The notes under the pieces were generated by a model. That model saw only the letters and a program-made list of their open reading frames with translations. It did no database searches and was not told the DNA's origin. Positions 38,270-46,764 of a stretch of 64,000 nt of DNA are shown here, piece by piece. Source of the DNA: Gracilaria gracilis (taxonomy: Eukaryota; Rhodophyta; Florideophyceae; Gracilariales; Gracilariaceae); the NCBI GenBank assembly GCA_030374805.1, contig JARGSG010000103.1, positions 62,001 to 126,000 of the forward strand. Reading direction: 5' to 3'. The position numbers and the translations under genes are program-made. Every line of letters begins with the position of its first letter. Position 1 is the stretch's first letter.

Positions 38270-40360
38270 AGACGTTTTTTAGCCGATCTTGATCCAGCCG
38301 TAATACAATATCTGACTTCGGCACTCGCAGATACGGCAGCTGCGGAAGACGAAGTAGTGAAAGTGGTCTCAATTTTTCTTCCGCACCTGAACCCTGATAT
38401 TTCTTCATCTAAAAGCCAGGAAGTCGCCCGTGACATCCTCCGTCAGCTTCATGGAGCGCCAACAGAGGATCAAACAAGAGAAAAGCTCGTTCGTCTCACG
38501 AAAGCAACTCGGTTAGGAGCAAGTGTGGGCATAGACGCAGGGAGACGTAAAGGAACCAGGGCAAGGCAACGCGTAGGAAACGCCAACCAGACATTGGACC
38601 GCTCTGCGGAAGCTGAAAGAGCCAAAGAAGCCTCTGCAGCACGTCGTGCGAGACGCGTGGGAGCGCAGGTAAAGACGTACCAATCCGAAGCCACGGTAAG
38701 CAGCACAAAAGCGAAGTACACCCCCAGTTCGAGCGATGTTCATATAGAAGGATTGGATTTGTCTTTTGGAAGGATGACTTTATTAGATGGAGCCGAGCTT
38801 CATATACCATACGGCAGAAGAGTTGGAATCATCGGAAGAAATGGATGTGGTAATACAACATTGATGCGAGCGATTGTCCGTCGAGAACTACCAATACCAG
38901 AAGATATGGATATTGTGTATGTCGAACTGGAAATAGCTGGCAGTGAGAAGACGCCCTTGGAGGTGGTGCTGGAAAGCGAATTCGAGCGACAAGAGCTTCT
39001 GGCTGAAAAGGAAGAACTCAACGACGAGAAACTAAAGGAAGCAGGGGACGAGCTGGACCCATCTGTTGCAGCCAGACTCACTGAGTAATACGAGAAGCTT
39101 GGTCAGATGGATGCCGACAAGGCGAAGGTGCGCGCTGCGGGTATTCTTGATGGACTTGGTTTCAGTGATCATGTGATGTCGAATCAAACAGTGAACGAGT
39201 TTTCCGGTGGTTGGCGTATGCGTATTTCGCTGGCCTCTGCACTCTTCCTGGAACCTAAACTGCAGTTTCTGGATGAACCTTCAAATCATCTCGATGCAAT
39301 GACCGTCATCTGGCTGGGAGACCTTTCTCGTTGGCCACACACAATTGCGTGTGTATCTCATGATCGGGCGTTTCTCAACGAGATTTGCACCGACATAATT
39401 CATTGCAAAGACCATAAACTACATCCTTATAGTGGTAACTAAGACGATTTCGAGAAGGCAAGAAGAGAAAGACTAAAGCAACTGGAACGTCCTGCAGAAA
39501 GTCAAGAAATGAAGCGCGCTCACATTCAGAAGTTTGTTGACAATTCCGTCACAATGCAAAACGTGCAAGTATGGCACAAAGTCAATTGAAGATGTTACAA
39601 CATATGGATGAAGAGCGAGTTGTACTTCCTAGCGAAGAGGAAGAAGTTTCGTTCACATTCCCGGATCCCGGAGCATTAACTGGCTCGCATGCATCTGCTC
39701 AGATTTGTGACCTGAATTTTGGATACCCAGACCGAGAAGTTCTCTTTCGGAGTCTGGACTTCAGCATCAACATGGATTCTAGAACTGTGCTTCTCGGTCC
39801 AAATGGGGCGGGCAAGTCAACGTTACTCAAGCTCCTTCTAGACGAAAGCATTCCCATCGACGGGGAGGTGAAGAAGTCACCGAAGCAGCAGTTGGGATAC
39901 TTCTCACAGCATCATATGGACACTCTAGCACTTTGGCGAACGGCGTTGGAGCACATGAAATGATGTTCCCAGATGCAATAATGCCCGAGTGGCGTAGTCA
40001 TTTGGCGAAGCTTGAGTACACAATGAACAAGCGCTGCAACCGATTAACACGCTCTCTGGAGGTCAAAAGAGTCGAATAGCTCTAGCGGTGATAACATTCC
40101 AGAAGCCGCATATCTTGATCCTTGATGAGCCCACAAATCATCTAGACATCGAGACCCTGGATTCACTGATAATGGTGCTTAATTCGTTCAACGGTGGTTT
40201 GCTCGTGGTTACGCATGATGCGAGACTGGTGGCCAGCGTCTGTGAAACAATTTGCGTGTGTGAGGACGGTAAGGTAACAGAGTTCAGAGGGGAATATGAG
40301 GAATATCGGCAACAGATGGTTCAGCGATTGCGAGCGAGATCGAAACTTTTCTCGATATGA
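38270..40360 (+). pseudogene. ABCF3-like: ABCF3/GCN20-type ABC-F ATPase, decayed
   Basis: Homology spans the full protein. The N terminus is helical (DPAVIQYLTSALADTAAAED). The first ABC domain has GRNGCGNTTLM, FSGGWRMRISLASALFLEP and FLDEPSNHLDAM. The linker reads KRAHIQKFVD then FRHNAKRAS. The second domain has GPNGAGKSTLLKLLLDE, YFSQHHMD, INTLSGGQKSRIALAV and LILDEPTNHLDIETLDSL. Lesions include TAA at 39086-39088 before YEKLGQMDADK, TAA at 39440-39442 before DDFEKARRERL, frameshifts near 39543 and 39962-40010, and loss of the first Walker A lysine (GNTT where GKTT/GKST is expected). GCN20/ABCF3 proteins act with ribosomes in translation and stress signalling. The combination of nonsense changes, frameshifts and a dead active site argues for real decay rather than only sequencing error. 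A GA-rich run lies at 38255-38271. Confidence 0.9.
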
Positions 40361-40764
40361 ACACACCCGCAGACCTGTATCTACCCTAGTTTTGCGCAAC
40401 TGATTTCGTGTTTAGGAGTCACAATACAACACCGCTGCTCTCAACATGCACTTGTCCCGCCGCAATTTGCAGAAGCCGTCCCTGGCAATCAGGAAGCACC
40501 TTGCTACCAACAAGCTCAAATAAGAAATTCTAATGTGAGCGTATCCGCGTCCTATTTACATTGTCTAACGTAGTCGTTACCCAGTGGGGAGCCAGTGCCT
40601 CCATGATGGTTACTAGGTCAGAGTTTCGACTACAGGAGATCCTTTTCACTAAAATCACTAAACCATAACGATGAAGCGCAGGAAAAAGATCTGTTGAGCA
40701 GTATATACGAGAGCATGGAAGTAGAGCCAGTGTCATAGGTTGGCTTCTTCATGAGCAAGACGAG

Positions 40765-41560
40765 CCACAATCTAGAGCGTGTAGCACCAGCAACAACAAT
40801 GATTTCACCACTTACAAACCGTGATTCTTCCGGTACAATAAAAGAAGCAACGGAAGCAACATCATCCACACACCCAATTCCACGTAGTCGACTTCTTTCC
40901 TTCCCCAAACCAACTTCTCTTTTTCCCTATCCGAAATCGTTCCCATCATCGTCCTTTCACAAAGCGCTTGAAAAACGAGTGCGGATTAACCTGGGGCCAC
41001 AGCATTTACTCGAATATCATCATCTGCGACTTCATCCGCGAGAACCTTGGCCATTCCCAACAAAGCCGTCTTCGAAACGGAATATACCCCTAACTTACGA
41101 ATCGGAAAATAGCGAGAGAAGTGCAACCCACATAAAGAGAGAGAGAGAGAGAGAGCATAACCCACAGAAATTCTTGGTCTTTTTGAAGAGAGAAAACTTC
41201 TTGTGACGTTTTACTGCAGTTTAATAATAAGAAACTACTGTCCACAATAAAGAAGAAAGAAGAAGAAAGCGAAAGAAGTGACGAAGAATACTGCTACCAG
41301 TTTGGGTAGAGGTTTGAACATCTTACAAAGACGAAAGTTTGCCGTAACGTCGAACAGGTGCACCTTATTCCAGACCTCATCACTCACATCCAGAAGATTA
41401 GCAAAGTTGGATGAGATCGCTGCGTTGAGTATGAGTGCATCAACTCCATCAGAAATCTGACGGACGCACTCATACAATCGAATGCGATCTTTCTATCATC
41501 AATGTTGCCCTGCGTCCTGATCGAAGTGGGCACAACTCTAACTAACGGGAAACTCCCGCG
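40765..41560 (-). pseudogene. DHRS4-like short-chain dehydrogenase/reductase, decayed
   Basis: On the minus strand, in order: DGVDALILNAAISSNFANLL with DVSDEVWNKV (41330-41455), the SDR NAG region; YSVSKTALLGMAKVLADEVA (about 41035-41090), with the catalytic Y-x-x-x-K; IRVNAVAPG; then VASVASFIVPEESRFVSGEI and VVAGATRSRL (about 40775-40850). The order and wording match DHRS4-type peroxisomal carbonyl reductases, which end in SRL, a PTS1 signal. Here SRL is followed by TGG instead of a stop. Frame shifts occur after VAPG. GA-rich and GAA-rich simple repeats (about 41138-41154 and 41250-41275) interrupt the middle. The N-terminal GxxxGxG nucleotide-binding loop was not found. Confidence 0.8.
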
Positions 41561-41569
41561 TTCTCGGCG

Positions 41570-42480
41570 GCGCTGTTTTCCTTGTTTGAACCTTGTTTTA
41601 CTTTCATTTGAGAGAGACATTTGAATGGGGGTTATGAACAGTAGAAGAATGGCAGGTTTCTCTTTTGGAACAATAGTTTCCAACGTGTAGGGTTACTAGA
41701 AGCTGTTCACGGGATCTATATTTGCGAAAAGGAATACAGGCACTTTGTTCACCGAAGTTGTTTCGAAACATCCTAGCGTACCGTATTGGTGCACATTGAA
41801 CACCGACGGTTAGATTATGAAATTTAACTTCGGTACACGCGCTCGGATTCGAGGTCGAGCTAATCCTTCAAGAGCATCATCTTGCGGCAAGCATGGAACG
41901 TATCGCATATGTTTTCTTTCTCGTTCTCATCCTTAGTAATCTCTTAGATGACCCAATGGAGATCGACTATCACACCGACAAAGACGTTGTCATGACGGAC
42001 GTAGAACAAAGCGCTTCGAGAAAGCGTCGTGTCGACTGGGGGGGTCCTAGCAATCCGAAAAGAAGGAAGGTACAAGTCGGATATGAAGTCTTTTGGGTGT
42101 CGCACAATTTCGGCTGATACATAGACTCATCTTCCTTAGCATGGTCTGAAGCTCTTTACTTTCTAGCTAATGGGAGGTATGGTAGTGTAAGTGGTTCAAT
42201 GTTCTCCAAAACCCAAAACCATTATGTTGCCTTGATCATCATAACATGACTAACATGGCTTTTCTCTTCTTGTTGCCGCACCGAATTACTCCAGTGGCTC
42301 TTCCGAGTACGCCCGACAAACAGGAAGTGTACGCAGTTGGCTGTCCTTTCGATCTACGCTCGATCTATTCGCATTTATATATACAAAACCTACAGTAAAC
42401 CGAGGAGCTTTGCATGATGCGGCACGTACCGTTGGTGCGGCGATGTGATCGATACCATCGATCACATCGCCGCGATCGAT
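41570..42480. other. Non-coding interval with hairpin and dispersed motif
   Basis: A 74-codon frame at 41893-42117 encodes a hydrophobic start followed by an acidic then basic stretch (SRKRRVDWGGPSNPKRRKVQ), but it cannot be supported as a gene. The motif GTACCGTTGGT (42426-42436) directly abuts a 17-bp-arm hairpin (42437-42473). Confidence 0.4.
42437..42473. repeat. Hairpin, 17-bp perfect arms with 3-nt loop
   Basis: GCGGCGATGTGATCGAT, acc, ATCGATCACATCGCCGC. It lies just beyond the 3' end of the decayed WD40 gene. Confidence 0.95.
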
Positions 42481-42639
42481 TCGATAGTATCTGGACCTGA
42501 TACCTCACTTCCTCAGGTGGCTTTACTCCTCCTTCCACGTCCACGAAGCATAGCCCTATCAGCTTCGAGCATCGGCGAAATCGTTTCAAAGCCACCTGAA
42601 GTTGGTCGCGTGCCATGGCTCCTAGTCTTACGATGCGGA

Positions 42640-44194
42640 CTGTTTTACACGACGGGCGTGCTCCTTCGTAGCAGCTCCGCAGCACAAACAACGCGCCCTG
42701 TATTACGTCATCGGCTCCCCGCATTGCGCGTCTCAAACACGCACCGTCTTGTCCCACGACCCCGAGATGATGCGAGTACCATCTGCATTCGTCGCAGCGC
42801 AGTTCACCGTATCAGTGTGTCCGTCGTAAGGCTGTCTCACGACCTCTTCGCCTAGCGCGTTCCACACGCGCGCAGTCTTGTCAGAAGACCCCGAAACGAT
42901 GTGGTTTTTCTACCAAACGTACCCGACCCAAAAGCAACGCATGTAACCGCACAAGTATGGCCTCTCAAAGGCTGTCCCATTGCTTTCCTGCTTTGTACGT
43001 CCCACACCCGCACCGTCCTATCCCACGACCCCGAAACAATGCGGCGGATATCACAGCAAAATGCAACGCACGTAACTGCACGAGTATGGCCGCGGAGAGG
43101 CTCTCCTATTGTCCCATGGCGTTGCGCATCCCACACGCGCAACGTCGTGTCATAGGACCCGGAAACGATGTGGTTTTCATCAAAGCTCACTGCCACGCAG
43201 CAGATCTCGCCAGAGTGTCCGCGGAGAGCCTCCCCAACCGCCTCTCCGCTTTTGCGTCCCACACGCGTACTGTCTTGTCGCGAGATGCAGAAATGATGCG
43301 AATGTCATCGGAGCTCACTGCCACGCACTGCCACGCACATCGCCTCATCAGTGTAGCCGCGAAGAGGCCGTCCCACCGTCCTTCCACTCAGCGTGTCCGA
43401 CATTCGTATTCTGTTGTGTTTGTATATCGATATCGCTAGCGTCACCTTCACACTTTCCAAAGCAACTCAGAGACTGTCGATGCCGCCAGAGATCAAATTT
43501 TGACATCCCAGATCTTTTGCTTCGTTTGTTCTCTGGGTCCCGCTGCAGCTCCCCTGTTTCTATGTTCCAGATATATATTCTGCCATTCTCATGAGCCGTG
43601 GCAATGATGCTTTGATCACGCACAAACGTGCAATTCTGCCACCCCATCTTCTTCCACGATAGATTCCAAATTTTAGTTCATCCACCTGTAGCAACCTGTG
43701 GAAATGTTGCATTGTGAAACGCCTACACCCCGATCTTCCCAGACGAACCACAGATGCTCTTGCTCAAAGCTTATGCAGAGCACTGTACCGTTTCCGTGGG
43801 TCACGTCTTCAACGACTCTGGAAGCTTGCTGTAGCAAACATATTGATGCTTTGACCAACGGCCTTGGCGCCAGACGCCCTGTGTCCTTGACAAACTCTTT
43901 CGTTCTCTCGTTTTGCGTCGCATGCCACAAAAGCCGCCCTTAAAGTTGGAACCACACTTAACGAGGATTCTCACTAACGACCGTGGAACCCATTCTGGCG
44001 GCTTTCCCAACCATCTCCAGATGTTCTTTGTGCTCCAAGTGATACAACGTATTGTCGGTAAGCACTGATTTTTCTTCTTCGAGATCTTGTTCCACGCTAT
44101 AGGTCATGTCGATTCTGCCTTGCTTACAAAACATTACAGTTTGTTGCGTACACAAGTGGGAAACGTGCAACACGTTGGATATGTGTACATTCAA
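42640..44194 (-). pseudogene. WD40 tandem-repeat protein, decayed
   Basis: Successive WD repeats are readable on the minus strand in changing frames. They include CVAVSSDDIRIISASRDKTV then RVWDA (43210-43330), CCVAVSFDENHIVSGSYDTT then LRVWDAQ, EPLRGHTRAVTCVAF then RRIVSGSWDRTVRVWDVQ, QPLRGHTCAVTCVAFGS, and GTRIISGSWDKTVRV followed by TGA where tryptophan is expected. The repeats are unusually alike, as in NACHT/HET-E-type or other rapidly evolving WD40 arrays. A plausible N-terminal part runs up to 44194 (EEEKSVLTDNTLYHLEHKEH; VLCISFEQEHLWFVWEDRGV), but no NACHT or other named domain was found. Multiple frameshifts and the TGA mark it as a pseudogene. Confidence 0.8.
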
Positions 44195-44197
44195 TGA

Positions 44198-44824
44198 CTA
44201 AATGTGACTTCTGGCCCTTTTTGTTCGTCTAGTCACCGCGTTTTTTGCACTGAATCGACGATGAACGAACGCAGCATCTGCTCTAGCTCCCACCATATGT
44301 ATGAATGAATGAATGAGGCCTTTATCTGTAGAAAAACGGATCAGCGCTGTCACATGAGCGCCGCGTTTGTTCTTCGTCGACATTCCTGCTCCTCCGTGCA
44401 CATCAAAGCCGATCGGTGTGAATTCGACGTCATTCGCACCGCAAAGCTCAGCATACGTCCTGGTTTTTGCCGTTTCCGCTTTTATTGCCGCACCTCCTGC
44501 AGACTGAGCTGCAACGGTTGTATACGGAGCACTGTGGGGGCTCACCACAGTTACGTCTAGTCCCACTGGCTTGCTGTTGAAACGAATGTCGTCGATAAGC
44601 AAGTCCAATCGCCATTGTGCATGGACAGCCGCGTAAAAGGGAGCTCTTTTGAGATGTACCAAAAAACCCTCGGTATCTGCCTTCGGTACGTGTAGTTGCG
44701 AAGAATGTTCTGGCGCCACAACAATGAGATGCCAGCATCGGGCACACGAGCCGTTCGCTCGGTCGGAAGCGCCTCCGCGTGTACACGTCCGTTTAGCAAA
44801 CTGAGCCGTAGAGCTCATGCGCAC
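44198..44824 (-). pseudogene. Retroelement ORF C-terminal fragment, minus-strand copy
   Basis: The frame contains DDIRFNSKPVGLDVTVVSPH, then AGGAAIKAETAKTRTYAELC and GANDVEFTPIGFDVHGGAG. This resembles the region downstream of reverse transcriptase in some LINE-like elements, where 'DVtvvsP', 'A...A...K...Y' and 'F.P...e..G' blocks occur; the assignment is from general pattern. The copy is truncated on the upstream side. A (GAAT)n run overlaps its 3' part near 44300. Confidence 0.4.
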
Positions 44825-44839
44825 GCATCCATGCTCTTG

Positions 44840-45163
44840 TTGCTTGCGCCACTGGCTGACAGGTCTATGGCCGCTCTAGCACCTATCTTATGCCTGAGCG
44901 ATGCAAATGATGTGGAGTTCATTCCAGTCGGGATAGACATCCACGGCGCTACAGGCACAAGCTCAAAAAGCTTTATTAGATCGCTAGCACAGACGTGCGC
45001 ACAACGGAGAAGATCAGAGGCACCCTGGGAGTACGAAAACCTCGTCGTCCGACTGGAAAGCACTATACAAAAGCTTACTGCGGTGACCATAAACACACGT
45101 CAACAGCTGCCACTGGCAGCCACGAATCGAGGCCTCTTGCCAAAGGCACCAAACCCAAAATAA
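44840..45163 (+). pseudogene. Retroelement ORF C-terminal fragment, plus-strand copy
   Basis: DANDVEFIPVGIDIHGATG on this strand parallels GANDVEFTPIGFDVHGGAG of the minus-strand copy at 44198-44824. The preceding K/Y block survives only in another frame (SSTYLMPERC). The two fragments point away from each other. Confidence 0.45.
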
Positions 45164-45415
45164 ATAAACGTCTCTCTCTCAGTCTAGCATCTTGCGCGCA
45201 TCGCGCTTCAACGTTCCCGTCCATGGCGGCCGCCCTCCTTGCGCTGCTCCGCTCCCGCCGTATCGTCTCACGTCCTCAAAACCTTTCCCTCCGTATTCCA
45301 AAATTTCTTCGTGCGAGAAGACTACACGCCAAACAGATTATTACATTCTCTTTCTCCCTTCATGCCGTTAGGAGAGCTTCCCGGGTTTGTCAAGAAGGGT
45401 GACTAAATTCAAGAT

Positions 45416-46585
45416 ATGCCGCCATTTGAGTTATTATGCATGAGATGCCAAAAAGCCGTGGCGTTCAGGAACGACAAAGATACGTCGAAAAAAAGAATGA
45501 GAAGTTCAGAAGTGCCAGGGGGTGTGAACATACCTCTGGCGATGAAGAGAATGAAGAGTTTAGGAGTGTCTGATGCAGTCGAAACATGCTCTATTTTTGT
45601 GGATGGAACCATTCCGGCGGTTCTGGAATGGACTAGAATTTTTATGGATGACTGCGTCATGTCGGCTACGAAGAATAGCAAACGTCCCGCTGAACTGAAG
45701 AACGAAACAGCGCAAAGAATCTGTGACACGAATGTGTTCGTTGGTTTTGAAGGTGGCACAGATTGGCGAAGAGGAGAGATGCGATTCTGGCAGAATATCT
45801 GTGGCTTCGCTGTCAAGTTGCCGTGTAATGGAAAAGGACGCAATATACTGGAGGCAATGAACAGATACCCTTCGTCTGCATTGGTGTACTGGGGGCTTCG
45901 ACCAATTTACGGAAGGTACATGACATTCGGAGATCGCCGAATTCCCCGTGTGACCTTAGCTCAAAATGCTATATCGCTCTTCAGTCCTTCGGGAGTATGC
46001 CATGACAGAATAGGCACATGGTTTGACGAAATCGCATCTAGTAGAATGCAGGAACTGGTTATACATCTTTCCGCAGTGGCTGAATACATTTTTGTTTGCC
46101 TTTGCCATGTTATGGACCGTGCGAAACCGGGAGATGATATATCGAAAGAGTTCATCTCTTTCTTGGATTTTTCAATTGAACGCCATGGGCATATGTCGTC
46201 ATCCACCAAGTTGCTCATTGCAAATTCATTGTCGCTCAAGGGTCTATCCGAACAGAACATTTTCTTTTGTTTATCTAAGTCTACTTCAACCGCACACAGT
46301 GCAGTTATAGAGGGAGCTGCTGTTGCACGTAAAGTATACGGGAAGAAGAAAACGGAACATAGCCAGAGAAAACTTTTGGGTCTTAGCGAGCTTCACAAAC
46401 CCCTCCCAGAAGTTTTGGATCTGTTCGTTGCGAAAATGGCCTCCGAGATACGTATGAAGATTGATGGTGAGAATGCCGTCGATGATTTTCCCATGCATGT
46501 GAGAAAAGTATTGCGATCGTCAGAGCATATCTACATCCAGGTCGGGAAGGAGTGTTTTGACATTGTTGTGAGCGGTGTCGAATGA
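45416..46585 (+). CDS. Unknown intact protein (389 aa)
   Basis: The ATG at 45416 begins MPPFELLCMRCQKAVAFRND, with an early C-x-x-C. A basic stretch (TSKKRMRSSE) follows, then a largely globular region (VFVGFEGGTDWRRGEMRFWQ, YWGLRPIYGRYMTFGDRRIP) and a helical C terminus. The frame is uninterrupted and the composition protein-like. No family is recognised. Its stop overlaps the next small frame by four bases (ATGA). Confidence 0.55.
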   Translation: MPPFELLCMRCQKAVAFRNDKDTSKKRMRSSEVPGGVNIPLAMKRMKSLGVSDAVETCSIFVDGTIPAVLEWTRIFMDDCVMSATKNSKRPAELKNETAQRICDTNVFVGFEGGTDWRRGEMRFWQNICGFAVKLPCNGKGRNILEAMNRYPSSALVYWGLRPIYGRYMTFGDRRIPRVTLAQNAISLFSPSGVCHDRIGTWFDEIASSRMQELVIHLSAVAEYIFVCLCHVMDRAKPGDDISKEFISFLDFSIERHGHMSSSTKLLIANSLSLKGLSEQNIFFCLSKSTSTAHSAVIEGAAVARKVYGKKKTEHSQRKLLGLSELHKPLPEVLDLFVAKMASEIRMKIDGENAVDDFPMHVRKVLRSSEHIYIQVGKECFDIVVSGVE

Positions 46586-46764
46586 GGAGTGAGGACCCAT
46601 ATGATAAGAGCAAACCGCTGCCCGAAGCTCCGGCAGATTTGATAGATGACCTCAGTAGGCGATATGTCATGCTTTATGAACTTATCACTGGTGGGTCTTT
46701 TGAGGACCTGACGGAAGGAGATGTGACGAACGTGCCTGACTATCTAGTCCATGTTTGTTGCTGA
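46582..46764 (+). pseudogene. Fragment resembling the C terminus of SAICAR synthetase
   Basis: DPYDKSKPLPEAPADLIDDL then SRRYVMLYELITGGSFEDLT resembles the C-terminal helix of phosphoribosylaminoimidazole-succinocarboxamide synthases ('P.LP.e.i.e.s.RY.e.YE.ITG..F'). That enzyme performs a step of purine synthesis. The ATP-grasp-like body of the enzyme was not found upstream; the 389-residue gene there is different. It is best read as a stray 3' fragment or last exon. Confidence 0.45.

Noticed and set aside
45416-46764. Fusion of the 389-residue gene with the SAICAR-synthetase-like tail
   Set aside because: The two frames differ and overlap by four bases, and the upstream protein shows no ATP-grasp-like motif of that enzyme.
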